DNA of 64,000 nucleotides, taken from contig JADWOT020000004.1 in NCBI GenBank assembly GCA_036345935.2, positions 18,159,423-18,223,422 of the forward strand, in the 5' to 3' direction. The notes under the pieces were generated by a model. It was given only the letters and a program-made list of their open reading frames with translations, was not told the DNA's origin and ran no database searches. Within the stretch, counting starts at the first letter, position 1. Each line of letters begins with the position of its first letter. The position numbers and the translations under genes are program-made. The stretch is from Taenia hydatigena (Eukaryota > Platyhelminthes > Cestoda > Cyclophyllidea > Taeniidae). This document shows positions 1 through 14,300 of the stretch, in pieces.

Positions 1-19
1 GAGGATAAAGCTGTGAAGG

Positions 20-215
20 AAAGGACTTAGTAGTGCTGGAGGTGAGTGACGAGGCGATTGGTTCGTCCACGCGTCAAGTGGGAGAGAGACGGGGCATGGA
101 AGTTAAGTTAGGTGTTTGTCACGTGTCATGCAGTGAGAGATGACAGTGGGCTTGAAAGCCTGTCAGTGTGTTTTTTGTGTGCTTCCTCGAAGTGAGTCAT
201 AAGGAGCGTGGTGGA
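20..215 (+). repeat. Dispersed repeat family B, copy 1
   Basis: This stretch aligns by eye with 12735-12935 in the same orientation. Shared blocks include the gagtga-rich start, an 'attggt' block, 'gatgacagtgggcttgaaag' (copy 2 differs by few bases) and a T-rich stretch followed by an 'agtc' block. Identity is roughly 60-65% with gaps. The element type is unknown. Confidence 0.4.
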
Positions 216-3200
216 AGTGAGGCAGAAACTACTTAATCCCTAGAAGACTGTACTTATTTTTTACGTGTGTGGTGTGGTGTGCATGTGTGATGAGGTGCAG
301 AGGTGGGTGTTCGCAACAATGGTTACTTCGATGTGAGTCTGAGACGGTAGAAGTGTAAGGTGTGTACGTAAAGTTTTTCTTCTTTTGTTCTTATTTTTCT
401 CCTGTCTCTTCCTCCTTTACGCTACTGCATGTGGCCTTGCTAGATCCTCAGAAGTAGGCATGATTGGGGAGGTGGTGAGGGGAAAGTACTAATCGTTCAA
501 ACCCAAAGACAAGACAGTAAAATTGAACAAAAGGGAAGGTCTTGTACCTGCTACCTCAGCACCTACTCAAACTGCTCTTTACGACTTGCCTCGTAAAAAA
601 TTACATATTCGGACGGAAGGAAGAAAGACAGCCTCATCCTTGTCATCTGTCCCTCCTTGGAATCAGTACTTAGGTTATAGTAGAGAGTTGGATAGGCAGA
701 AGCGCTGACGTGTAGGATTTGGATGCCTACTGCTGGAGACAAAAAGCCATTCTTACCAGTGGAAATGGCATTGTAATTCTGCCTGGTTGGAAAATGATGC
801 ATGTTTGTAAAGGCGAAAATTTCAACTATGAAAAATATTCGAAGAAGGCATTTTGATGTCCTTGTACTTAGGTGAGTGCTTCAAAACGTCGAGCAGACTT
901 CTTCACCTCTGCCTTATTGAATGTTGTTGAAGCGTTTCACCGTTCACCTTTTCTCCTTAACCATTGGTTGAGAAGGAGACGCAGAAAATTGGAGTCTTCT
1001 TAAATCAACTAGGTTTTCTCAAATTCAAGATTTTGCATAAGAACTGATCTATTATACTCAAATTACTATTTTAGGCTTTCTTCCCCTAAAGGTATCTAGT
1101 ACTTGAGCAAGAAGTGACCACACAGCGACAAGAACTCGTATGTATAATTACTTGCATTCAGTAATTCACCTCCAGCCTCCCATCTCGAAAGGGCGCCAGA
1201 TGTGAGTCAAGCTTCGTAAACACCATCAGCCATTTTTCAGGCAACGGTGGGCATCAAAATCTTTTGCCACTTTGGCAAGACTGCCTTGAATTAGTAGAAG
1301 AAAAACGATTGCAATAGACATACCACAGAGGCTATTTATTAATTCTAATTAGCTTTTCTTTTGCTTCCAAGCAGATAGCTTTAGGGATGAATACAAGCCG
1401 ACACCGGGGAGAGGAAGAAACACGTCCTCGCTTTGCTTTCAATAAGGTTTTTTTTGGGGGGGAACGAGAACAATTCCACCAAATTTTTTTTCATAAAAAT
1501 TGGGCTAAATGTCTGGTAGATGAGCCCTCCCCAATACGAATCCCAACCCTCCCAATTAAATTAACAAAGAATACCAAATCTGTACACAAATGAATAGCTG
1601 AATAGCCTTACAATGTCATTTTTTAATAGGCTGTTTGCCTTTAAGTGGCAATTTTCTGTGCGTTGAATGTCAACTTAGGCGACTTGTCAAATGACCGCCA
1701 CGCTGGCAAATGCTACTATCGCAAGGGGATTGGAGATTGAATAGGCATTCCTTTTGTAGAAAAGGCAAAGACAAGAAATAAGGATTGAAGTTTGCATTAA
1801 AATGCCCTGATGGCCACCAAGTTTTGGTTCTTCTTGTTTGAGGAATCTAGGAACTGCCCAACTTTCGCCCACATTCCACGCATGGGATGAGGTTGCTTGG
1901 CCCCTCAAAAGAAGTGGACCCCAGAGAGTAATCATTTCGAGCTGAAAGTTTACATTCCATGGGTATAAATGGCACAATATTTTGGCGGCCGTTGTGTCCT
2001 ATTCACCAAAAGTCAGCCACTTGCCGAGGGCCGGCCTGGATCCCATCCATCAAGGGAGCGGGCTAGTGACAGTGGTGGTGCATGCATGGAACAGGTTGTG
2101 ATTACGAAGTGCTTAGTCGCCTTCCACTGATGACCATATGTTGTCTCTCCTTCATCTCCAATTCCGATTGTGCTAGTTCCGCTCCTAGCTCTCGGCACGG
2201 CAGTCATTTCTGTGAGCATTCAGCTGGTGGGACGCTTGATCGGCATATACAGGAAGTAAATTGCTCCGTAAAAACAGTGAACATAATTGTTTATGGAGAT
2301 TAGCGGCTTCCGAAAGCTGGTACATGCTGACTGCTAGGCCAACTAGGCAAGTTGCCCTGGGATCGTTCAGGCACAGGAATAACATCCTGTAGGTCGAACT
2401 CTTTTAGGCATAAATTAAACACTGGAACCAATAGTCCCCACCCCTTGAAGATGGTTCTTTTTTCGCACCATACAAATCACGAGATTCTGTCAGTCAGATT
2501 TGGCAAGCCTTCTCCACTCCATCTGTTCACTTTTGTAAGGGTAAATGAAAACATAAGGATAATATCACACCTAGGGAAGGTAAAGTAAACACGCAAGCCA
2601 ACAGCCAATAGTATCCGACTCCGGTCTAGTGAAGGTTAAGTTCAGGCCTAATTAAAAGTGTCAGGAGTTTCTCATTTCTACTCCACTATGCTGTAAAACC
2701 AACTGCAAAGATTAATATTTGTTCCGTGTTCCTGGTGGATTAGTTCCCTAATCCATCAATTATGCAGACTCGTTTACTAAATCCTGTGAGGTTACGAGGG
2801 CCGTATTGTGTGTCTGTGCGCCCCGAAGTAGAATAAGGAGATGTCGTTGGTGGGCTTTTCAAGTGCCTATGGATTACATACCTCAAAATAGGTGTGCTGT
2901 CGTCTTCGTCCCTCCAAGTTATTGCGATCCTGACACAAGCACAGCCAATAGTTAAAACGGTGTAGCTATTAGTCATACTGACGACCTTTGTTCCGCCCAG
3001 GTTCTCATCGAGATTCGAGTTTCACGGAACGGAGTCGTCTACCATTAGGCATAAGGCTTCTATCAAATGCTCTAATAACTTGAAAGTGTAAAATAAATTT
3101 TTACGAAGGAATATATTTCCACCTAGTGTATGATTGATTACTGTGTTTGACAATACACATGGGAATTTCTTGTTCGTGTTTCTCGTTTTCCTGCACATCT

Positions 3201-4291
3201 TGAAACATTTAAATGAGGCCGAGAAAGAGCACCAATTACATGGAAGCATGTGGGGAGTTTTTGACGCCCCAGTGGACAGTTTCAGACATTAATCATGGCT
3301 TTACTTTACATGCCTCAGAAGTTAAAAGATCTTAGTTTTATGCATCAACGCTTAAAATCTGCTACCGAATAATGTTTTGAGGTTGGAGAATGTGTTTTGG
3401 ATGCAACGCAGTAGGTCAAAGCCCTTTTACCTATCGCGTAGAAGACCAAAGCATATTAACCCTCAACACAGTGAACTTCCGTCTTTCCCTCAAGAGTCAG
3501 TTTTGTTGGCCTTTTGACATTCCTTTTAGAAGTGTATAGGATCACAATAATTGCCAGCAAGTTAGGGCCATCCAGGTCATCTACAGCTCGCACACAAACA
3601 GCCGAATTGGCAGCCATTTTGATAAAAGCCGTCAACATAATGAATCTGGCAGGTGAGGAACAGATGCAACTCCTGCATTTGAACCCACCGAGGCTTTTGG
3701 GCTTTGTTATGGAATAAAGGATCAGAAGCAGTTAAGCAATTTACTAAAATCCGCTTCCACTTTTTAATTGCATTTCCTTAATGGAAATTGGGAGGCCGGT
3801 CTCATTCAGCAAGTTCGGAAGGGTCAGAAGAAGAGAAAAGAGAGGTGGCAGTTACCGTGAGATTGTTTGCGATTAAAACAAGTATATCATTGAGCATCAT
3901 CTTTGACAGGTCTATTTACCTAACGCACCGAGAAGTGTTACATTTGTTGCCAGCATTCACCGAACGGGAATGGGAAAGATAAGATGAAATGATACCTTAG
4001 TGAAGGCTTTTTTTGGATACGGACGCAGCCCTTCTCTCTCAATTGCCGACCAATAACCGTTCCGTTGCATGTATGGATGATTTTTAACAATTGGTGGCAT
4101 GTTTTGCCTCTTTCTCAAAGAATACCATAGTGAGCTTTTTTATAGGATTTTGAGCTTTTCTTCCTGTCAACCTCAGTGCCAGGTAGTTGGAAAGTGAGGA
4201 TTTGCAAATTCGATGCACCTTTGCTGGTCCTTCTCCTCTGTGTCCCTAGGAATGCAGACCTCCAGAATAGATGCTGCTTTTTGTTATCTTT

Positions 4292-4326
4292 GGGGAAAAG
4301 GGAAGAAAGGGAGGGGAGGTGAGGGG
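4292..4326 (+). other. G-rich run with quadruplex potential
   Basis: Five or more runs of three to four G lie within about 35 bp on the + strand, in sequence upstream of the first visible calcineurin exon. Confidence 0.45.
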
Positions 4327-5264
4327 CGGTGACTAGCCTTTCTACTGCATTTTTTTTCCAAAGGAGAACGTCAAGTTCCCAAAGTCCAGTTTACACTGTA
4401 ATGTACTTTAGAATGAGAGGAAGAGGAGACGTAGGCCAGGTATTTGCCCCACCCCTTGTCATTGCCATTTTCTTCATATCTGACGATGCCCCTTCGATGA
4501 TCACTTGATCGCATTTAAAGTGAGATAGGTAGAGACGGAGGCTGTCCGAAGTGAACTGATGGCAAGGAATGCAGCCCTTAAAGAAGCTTTCAGTGATTAT
4601 CTTTATAAATAAGTTTGCCACTGAAATAAGCCATTCTCACACGGTATCTGCCATCTAACGATCGTATTTAATAGTCAAATAATTGTCTGGTCTACTTTTG
4701 TCCAATAAGTTTTTTACCTACTATTTAATACAAGCGGTTGGTTTAGCATTGAAAGAACGCTTTTTTAAAGAGTGACTTCCTAATGTACTGATTTACATGA
4801 TAAAAGAAAGCGACGTTATCCAAAAGTGTGCTAGAAGATGTAACGGATTTGCCACAGTTGGAACAATGTAAAAATTTCTTATCAACAGCTGGACTCCTAT
4901 GAAGCTAACACTTGGAGCACAAGATTGACAGATTTGACTTGCTTTTTTTTCGCGAATAAATTGTACCTCATTACAACGCCAGAGCGATAATGGCTTGGGA
5001 GTTGCTTGTATCCTCTACCGCTTGGGGCCGAAGTCAAGGTTTCACTTTTACATAACTCCGGGAGGGTGACGGCCAACTAAATACCGCATAGGGGTGTTTG
5101 TTTTGACAGGAGGTGACATCTAGTACAAGGGAGTTGGAGCTTTGAAAAGCACTTATCAGAGATGGAATGGTTAAGGTGTGAACGCGAATACATGCTGGTA
5201 ACGTAACTATGAACATAAATTTAAATCCCAATTTATTGGCGTCTTTTTCTGTTTCCTCTTCTAG

Positions 5265-5389
5265 TCTGCGGTGACATCCATGGCCAGTTTTACGATCTGA
5301 TGAAGCTCCTAGAAGTTGGCGGAGATCCATCAGCGACACAGTACCTGTTTATGGGCGACTACGTCGATCGAGGCTGTTTTAGCATGGAG
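5265..5389 (+). CDS. PPP3C: Calcineurin A exon: first metal-binding motifs
   Basis: The acceptor follows a pyrimidine-rich tract ending CTTCTAG and the donor is GAG|GTAGGT. The exon encodes [19 protein letters not shown] and [13 protein letters not shown], holding the Asp/His and Asp metal ligands of the PPP active site. It begins with two bases of a split Val codon. Cys stands where vertebrate proteins have Tyr after the DRG motif. Confidence 0.96.
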
Positions 5390-8300
5390 GTAGGTGGAGG
5401 CTTTAAAATGAGGAGCTTCACACTCCCCTTCATTAATGGTGTAAATGCATGCGATGGCTTGAAGCCAAATGGAACCCAAAACAGAAGACTAATGATCCCA
5501 TCTTGATAAGGTGAGTGCCTGGGAATGACTAAGCTACTCGGATGAACATTTTCAGCGTAAATGTGCACAACTGCTCCGCCATAACCACAAAATATATGGT
5601 AGTGTAGCATCTCAAGCCTTTCTTAAAGACGGAGGAGGAGATAAAACTCGAGCAGAATGCGAAAAGGACTGCGATTACTGGCATGGCCAAAAGGCCAGGT
5701 CGCTGGACTCGGATGTGATGATGAAACCCCAAAGTGGCCTTTTTACCAAACAATCAAAAAAAGGTGGCTGTTGTTCAGTGTTTGCATATCTTAGTCAATT
5801 ACGAGCCTAAAAGACAGTCTCAAAAGTCGCTTCTTTTAAGGGATGCTTGGCACCTTCAGTCCATTCCCGAAGTGTCCAGTCAAACTCTTGGTTTCCTAAA
5901 TAACTTAGTAACGCCTTAACTCTTAGCAACGCCTGTGAAACAGAAACATCAAAGGGCTGCTGGATCGCGTATTTTATCTTCTACAAACAAAGTAGTGGAA
6001 CATGCTCTCCCCATAAATTTATGCCTTCGATGTTACATCAGTATGCTTGCGTATTGTTTAGAATATACGTAGTTTTAAAACCACCACCAAAACCCAAAAG
6101 CCATTTATTTGAACGAATGAAGGATCTGTCTTACAAAACACCGACGGATAAATTAAATTTTTTGAGTTTATTTGCATCAAGAGCTTTAAAAGTCCTAGAC
6201 AAACGGACAATTTATTGCTTTAGTTCTTGTTATACATAAATGTTGTGCACTGGATATTTTTAGAAAAAGAAAATGCATTCAAAATGATGTAATTTGGCTG
6301 TAAAAGTGCTGAGAATAATAATTAGCAGTTAACACAGCCAATAAGTTTGAGAGATCTGTTTTAGACTGCCGTTCTTTCTAGTAGAAGAGGTGCACTGCAA
6401 CAGTTGGTCGGATCGTGTGCCTTGTGCATCGTATCACTTCCCCTGTCCAGGGTTGGAATTGCGGAGTGGAATTTGATCCGTTTGCAACGAGGGAAGTCAT
6501 GCTTAGACGTCCACTTAATGTTTAGTACTTTCCGTCTCCTCTCTCTCAGCGTGGCATAAAATCCATGGATCGCTTATAACCATCTATCTGGCCTCCTTTA
6601 TCTACACCTTTGCTACCTCAGAGATCCAATGTTACCACTGAGGTAGTTGAAAGTAAACATCACTGCTGCCAAATTTACACTCAAGTTGAGACGCTTCTAG
6701 CTCAGACACATTTGCGCAGCTCTACTATTCACGTTGATGACATGAAGGGGATTGCCAAAATGTAATAAAAATACTGCTTGTACATTCACTCATGGTGTAT
6801 TCAGTGTTTATGAACTCGAACCTAAGGCTCCATGACTCCAATTTCAACGTGTATTCATGCCAACTGCCAGTATTTGGATGATTTTTCATAATTTTACAAT
6901 ATAAACTGCGGCGCCTCGACATAATGCTTGGGCGGAGTATGCATTGCCGGCATGCAGAAAGGGTTGAGTCTAGCGGTCTGCTCACCCGTCGACGGTACCG
7001 GCGGTGGAGCACCTAACACCGAGAGTTAAGTAAACATCCAGCTTATTGCATAGCCGCCTCCGGCGTTCTCCTCGGTCATCTCCTTGCATCCGGAGTTTCG
7101 TTCTGTCTGAGAACTGGGTTAGGGAGGGAGAAATCGTGCTGGCCATTTCACCTGCCCATAGCTAGTCGTAGGAGCAGAGTCAAAAAGCAAAAGGTTGGAT
7201 TTAATACAGTTCCGTAGAGCCTTACGCCTGTTCATTCTTGTCACTTTGTCCTCACATCAGAGCTGCCCAGCCAGCTAGTAGAGGCGTGATGATGAATTTT
7301 TCACGATGTTTAACTTTTCTGCAGACCACTGGACATAACTGATTCAGGATTGACCTCCTTTGGGATCCTTTTTGCTTTCCACTGCTGCTAATGTAGAACC
7401 CAGAGACTTTCTTAAAGACGAAAGAAGGCAGAGTACCGATTGGGACTACTGGCATGACCCACAGGTCGGCCCACCCGATGAAGGTGCATTGGCGGAGCAC
7501 CAAAGTGGCCTTTTTTTTTTCTAAAACCGAGAACTAAACAAGCAATCAACGTATTGCATAACAACTTGAAAAGTATAACAATAAAACTTGCGTAAAATGT
7601 CTGGAGTGCTGTACACTGTCAAGCTTGAAGTCACTTATGAGGACTGAATGCTCCATATACATTCGGTCTTCCCATTAGAATTTTCCATTCCTACCTCTTC
7701 CTATTTCAGTGTGTTCTCTACCTCTTCGCGCTGAAAATGACCTATCCTCTCACCTTCTTCCTACTGCGAGGCAATCATGAGTGTAGACATCTAACAGAGT
7801 ATTTCACCTTCCGACAGGAATGTAAGTCGCTATTAACTTTATTCTTTAAAAAAATTATTCTTCTCCCCAGGGATATACACGTATAGAGTCCTTTTGTTAC
7901 TTCAAGGCCTAACAGCTAATTAGACTGAGTGAAGTGTTGGAGTGGGGGTGGAGGCGGAGGTGGGGGAGGGAGAGGCAGGGGACACGGTCCTTTTGTGATG
8001 AAATCCCCACCAAAGGCCACCTTTCACCCTCCCCATTGCCTTGCAAAATTGTTTGGAGAGTAATTGCTTAAGTAACTTATGCCACCGCTGAAGCAGAAAG
8101 TACGACTGTGTAAAGTGATGGGCTATTTATCTTGCATTTACTCATTTTGCCATTTGCAATTCACTTTTCGTCTTGAATTATGCGCAAAAACCTAGATTTT
8201 GTTACCTAACTAGGGTGTCCATCCGTGCATATAATTTTCTCCGCTATGAAAACGTTGCGTTTTACTGTCCAGAAAAATTGCAGCATAGAAATTTATTGTT

Positions 8301-11300
8301 ACTGAGAACCATCAAGACACATTAAAAATTCATGCACGTTTTGTTTTAATCACAAAGGTGGAGGTTGTTTTAAGCAACAGTCTAAATAAACCGGTTTTCT
8401 TAATCTGTCTGGAGGACTTAAGCCCTCCTTGGGAAGGGTACGGAGCGTCACGACACCAAGATTGCCATCAAATTTGCTAGGCTTGAAAAATTTGTGCAGG
8501 TGAACATAAAATTAAGCTTGTATTGCTCTATGCAATTTCCTTCTTCTTGTGGAAGTTGCCCCCAGCGCTTCGCCTGGTTACTCTTCTTCGCCTTCCATTA
8601 TAATCCAACCGATTCTTTCAGGACCATTTGATCTCAGCACCACTGAGGGTTTCGTTGATTCCCTTGAAACGCCAGTTAAGTCGTCTTTGTGGAAAGCGCT
8701 GTGTGGATTCACTGTTTAGGCGTTATTTAGGAGTGACCAATTCTCTCCATCAACCCACGTAAATAACTGTCTGAAAGTAAAACCATTCAAATTTATTACT
8801 ATTTTGGGAAAAATAAATAATGAAATCATTTAGGCTTGTTATTTGTAGTGGGGGCTCAGTTTGTCTCGGATAGTATGGAAAGATTTCAGCCACCTTGCTA
8901 CGCCAACGAATGGCACGATTAATCGCGCATGATAAGAAGTTTTAGAATTACAATATTAACTAAATTTTACAAGCTTTTTTACCTTTTTGATGGTTCTGAT
9001 ACGATCTGGACTATATTAATTATCGGCGCATATTTTTACTATGATGGTGGCGCTATTTTGGTTTGCTCCTTGCAAGATATCTCAATGTGTTGCGTGCGAA
9101 TCTACCCGTTGATGGTGTTAACATTTTTACTCATAGTAGGTACTTTAAAGAAATCGCCATTCTTTTGCTTTTTAAAATTTTTGAGTTTTCAATCCTTTCA
9201 TTTAAAAGTGACAGATGGTTTGAGGCGCCTTTCTCGAGAGAAAAAAGGACAATGAGGAGATTTGCACTGAGCGAAAAAATTTACAATCTTTCCTAAAGTA
9301 AAAAGGGTTAATGAATCTAAGTTTTGTACTAAGACACTTCAACGTCCTCTCTGACACGCCTAAGGCGGCATCAGATCCTTAGGTATACACATTTGGGAAG
9401 CTTCTTTCTCCATTTGGGAAAGGGGAGGGGCGGGGGGGGGGAAAGGAACCTTTTAATCACCTGTGATGTTGTTACAAAGACGAAAAAATTTTGCTGCCTT
9501 CACGTCCTTACTATCAGTTTGTAGATCAAAGTGCATTAGTAAATGAGTAACTAATACTTTTTAACTGCATTCTACAACAATTAATGACTGTTCTCCATGG
9601 TCAAGGTTTGCCGCTAATTACAAAGAATATGGAGAAATAAGTAAGCCTGAAGTTTCTAAACGTTAAGTTGACTTAGGGCTATGATAAATCCTGATTTTTG
9701 GTAACAGCTTCTTTTTTGATAATTAATAATAATTAGAAAAATAGCTCAATCTTTCATCATCATTGGAAATGGGAGAATTTTAAACTGGATCGCATGATAT
9801 AAGGAAATAAAAGGAAATTACAAATACATTAACTTCTGAGTTCTCGTGCCGTTTGGGGAGGATGGGCTATAAGTTTAAATTATTCAATGGTGAGGTCACT
9901 TTATGTGCCAACAGCATTTCAAATCAGCATTTGCTAAGGGGGTAAAAGTGCCTCAAAGAACCGGATGCAGCGATGCACGTAGCCAGATCATAAATGCCCA
10001 ACAAGCGGCATAAAAAGACATAAGAGAAGGATTTATAAATTTGCTTGGTGATTGTATTTTGAAAGCGAAGGGTTTAGAACTGGACCCAATCGGTTATTTC
10101 CATGCTTTAAAACACAGCATTACAATTTTTAGAATCGCATTTATAACTCTTTTGAAGTCGAACCACAAACCCTTTTCCCACTTAGCGTTGGAGTGTCAAG
10201 AATATTCTTTATTTAAGTGCTGAATTTGTACAATAGAACAAAACAAAAGTGAAAAAAACACAATGTTTGGCCGTGTTGGCAACTCCTTCCATAGAAACTT
10301 CTGTTTGACTCCTACTTTTCCTTTTTCCATAAATCAACCGCGTCATGCTTAGCTGATTTTGTCATATAGGATGACATCTTTTTCCTCCTTTTCGCAGACT
10401 GGACAGATGAAGTGTCTCAAAAAGCATACAATTTCTGAGTGTATCTGTGCACTACAAAAAATACAAATTTTTACTGGCATTCGAACATGGTGTAATGCAT
10501 CTTCTATCCATTTTTGGCAATAACCTCTCCCATGATGTTTTGGGGCAAGCCTCAACATTATATTGCCAATTTACTGCTTCAGGAGGTAAATTGGCTTCAT
10601 TTTCTTTCGCTCGACAACAAGTAACCAACGGTTCTCCAATTTTGTGTAAACAAACAATGGTTCAATCTTTATGCTTGAGAATTTCATATTCATTCCTTCT
10701 GATGCTGATAGGTCAGTTTTAAAAATACACGTCGCAATGCGTAAATTTATAACACTTCGTAGGGCAAAAACATACTAGATCATTGACCGTCAACTGCCAT
10801 GCTTTATCAAATGGGAATAGTCGGAATCAACGCATGTGTATGTACACGTGTAAACTATCGTTAACAAAACTTCTCCAGCGTTCGTCTTGTCAAGTAGGAA
10901 AGAAATCGTGGAAAATTTTTTCCGTGAATTAATATTTTGAGTTTCTGCAATCCGCGAATCGGGGTCAACTTTTTGCCGCAGACACTTGCTCATTATAATT
11001 GGTTGGACAGATGCCAGTGCCTGGGAGTATACCTCGAGGGCCTTGTTATAAGTGTGCAGATGGACTAGAAGGTTGATAAGCGTGTATCGTATTGCAATAA
11101 CACGTTGTTGCCACATAACGATCTACTTAAGTCACTACCTTCATGACACCCGTTTCAAAATTTACTGCAAAGTGCTCTCCTAAGCATCCAAAATTTAAAG
11201 TGGTCTATATTTGCCCCTACAGATAAAGAAATGGCAGCCATTAGCCTTCACTGTAGCAGAGATGTATTTAAAATTGTCAATCAAATTACCAGCTTTCATC

Positions 11301-14300
11301 TCTACGAATCTTGGCCTCCACCAAGGTCACCCATTAGCTTCAATTAAAAGGGAATAAAAGCACAACATGAAAACATTGCAAGCAAACTGTCAATATTTTG
11401 TGCACACTATCAGCTTCATGTCTCGCCAAAAGTTTTCCCCGCAGTTTGCTAAATTTCCTTTTGGAAGGAGGCCTACTTAAGGGCAGGAGGTTTGATTAGG
11501 TTAGCTATTAATCAGTTGAGGGAGTTGGTAAATTTTGAGAAAAAAAACTAGAAAAAATACTTGCAACAAAACTATTTAAAATTGCTAATGAGTAATGCAT
11601 TTAATCTTTGTAGAAGGTTGAAAGAGTGGATAATTGAAAGTGACTTACCGAACGCTTGCATAGAGTTGGTCTACCAGTCAAAGGAACGACGGAGTTTTCT
11701 TGCTATCTCGGACAACGAATCTTTAAAAAGTCCATTACCGCCTCCTTTTTATGGCATTGCGTGTGAGTGGGATATTGTTGCATGTTAGTGTGGTCGTCAT
11801 TTAAACTGGCGTCGAAACTCCGACTCGGAGGTCTGACCCACTTACTCAAGCCTACCCAGTCACATTTTCCAGTCTGACTCAAACAAAATACCTTTTAGTG
11901 GCATCATTAACAGTATCCTAGTGAGTCTTGTACTCACTTTGCTAGATTGAATCGGTGAGTGCAGTGGTGGAGCACCTGAGTGGTCCCTTTACCAAAACTG
12001 AGTGTTAAACAAAAAAACCAACTTAAAGCTATTCTTTGAAGTAATGGGGGTGGACATAGCTCTTGATTCCGAAGAAAAGCCATTTTTACAGAGAAAGATC
12101 GCAACAGACGGCGATTTAGGCGATCACCTGTTTCCGCTAGTAGTTAGCCTGTTTTTACTATCTAATCAACAAAGTTGCATAGAAGCGACTTGTTTTGGTA
12201 TTTGCATCTCCGAAAACCCAGCCACTGTCAGTAATAAATTAAGTGCTTTTGGGATCTAATCTGGACTAAAAAACAACTTATTTAGATTCCGAAAACGCAC
12301 CAGTTTTTTGGCGCGCTTTTTGAATCTGAGCATCGCAATTCCTCTTTTTTCTGCCCCAAACACAAGCATAGTTTATCTTTGTAATTTTTTACAAAAAAAA
12401 CAGGCACTAAGTAAAGTAATTATTAATGTAGTGATTTACGAAGGTATTGTTTTTTTCGTGAGAATCATGGAAAAAGTTGGTCGTTTGGCTCAGCATTAAT
12501 TTTTTACGCGACTGAAGATATACGTGTGGTTTATGGTATTTTGCTTGCTGCAACAACTTGTAACTTGTTTATGCCCTCCGGTTGCATCAGCCTACTGATA
12601 CGATTTTTTTTTTTATTCTACTATTTCACTCCAACCTTAGACCATCACTTTATAGAACTTTGGATAATTCTTATAAATAGACCAAGAAATTCGTATAGTT
12701 AAAATACTGTTCTTGAGGTGGATGAAACACTATACGTTGTTATTATGAATGATATTAATGGATTTAAGGTGATGCTGAAAGTGAGTGATAAAATAATTGG
12801 TCTGGAGGGGCGTTAAGCACACAAGTATCAAACAATCCATTGGCAGTGGATGACAATGGGTTTGAAAGACTCTTGATATGTTGTTCTTTCTTTATTTGAG
12901 AGTCTTAACTGAATGACTAATCTACTCATCCACCGACAGACTGACTTACCCTCAGACTGCCATTGAAGAGAAATGTCGCTTGCTCTGTACTTTTTGTGCA
13001 AACGAAGCTATCATTGCTTATTCTCCGAACGAATTAAGTATTATCCACTATTATCGCTTAATTCGCGGGCATAAACTATTCTCCTCCCCTCCCGTTCCCA
13101 GAAGACTGCTTGTTTTCTCAGCGCATATGTGGCGTGAGTATGCAAATGTATGCCCAGTGAACTGGAGACGTAATAGTTAACAGAGAGTTTCTTGGTTGCT
13201 GAGGCCCGACCAGCAATTACCGCTACGGCCTTAACGTGGCTCGATACAATTCGAAGTTGCGCAAAACAAAACCTCCTCATCTTTGCTTTTTTGCCTCTGT
13301 TTTCACCCCAGTAACAAGCACAACTACGATACTGTTGATAAAAAAGGTGTCACCATGACTCCACACAAAGAAAGACACGATGCCTCATAATTCATGGAAG
13401 TATGGTGCACACCCACGTAAGGGTTTTTAGAACATTAAGGTGGGAGACAGATAGTACCCTAACCCTATCGTTATCATCATATTTCTCCAAATGTTGACTA
13501 CTACATAATTATTGTTTGACAAATAAATGTGCGACAGATAGGTGGAGACGGTGATACCAAGGCCTATGTTTGTCTTGTAGTTAATCTTTTTTAAGGTAAA
13601 ATTGGTAGCGGCTTTGTATCTTGTCGAGAATAGGAGCTGGATTGGAAAGCTGACTATTTTGGTGAAGACAGCGTTTAAAAAGTCGCCGTTTGTAAGAGAC
13701 CTTGACGACGAACGATTAGGCTAAACAGAGGCAGCCTGAGGAGCATAATTACTTACAAAAGAACAACTTTATGCCATATATTAGAGCACCCAAGTCTACT
13801 TTTATGTGAATATCCTAGAAGCTTATGCACATTGTTGTACTTATCAAAGAATAAAAAAACATGAAAAGCCTTTTAAAACGGAAGTTGGAACTTCAGCGAC
13901 TAAAGTGGAACCTTTTTTCAAAATCAGCAAATGACAATTAGGTAATATTTTTTTTTAAGTACTAAGGAGCATTTGGACAAGTAGTAGCTAGTCTTAATGG
14001 GAATGCTGCATATATGAAATAATATTTTTGAAAGGAGATGACGTTGACAAATGTGGGAACAATTCTTGATGTAAATGGAGCAGTAAATGCCCACTCGTTA
14101 CCGCTCCTCCACTTGTAGGGGTAGATAGTGGTGCGATACGTGCTGCAAAGGAATAAAGCCTCTAACGAATTGGCTGAGATGAGATGATTGTTGCTGTTTT
14201 CGTGTTTTATTAGGTCCTCACCGTGCATTGTGATCTTGATGTAGAGACTGTGATTACTTCCTGATTCTGTTTTTGATTGCATTTCACTGTAGGTCGGCTG

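Larger units (their letters stand above)
1..5264. other. Upstream or first-intron sequence of calcineurin A
   Basis: I find no exon here. No open frame encodes the expected N-terminal calcineurin segment, so the first coding exon(s) are probably outside the window. The stretch holds one copy of repeat family B (about 20-215) and a G-rich run (4292-4326). Confidence 0.6.
7822..14292 (+). other. Calcineurin intron, 6.5 kb
   Basis: This AT-rich intron has no recognisable coding exon. It contains two G-rich runs (7938-7981 and 9416-9441), a repeat A module (11940-12015) and repeat B copy 2 (12735-12935). Confidence 0.7.

Noticed and set aside
3456..3717. Possible upstream calcineurin exon (open frame ending near a GTGAGG donor)
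   Set aside because: The translation (for example TAELAAILIKAVNIMNLAG) does not match the calcineurin N-terminal region.
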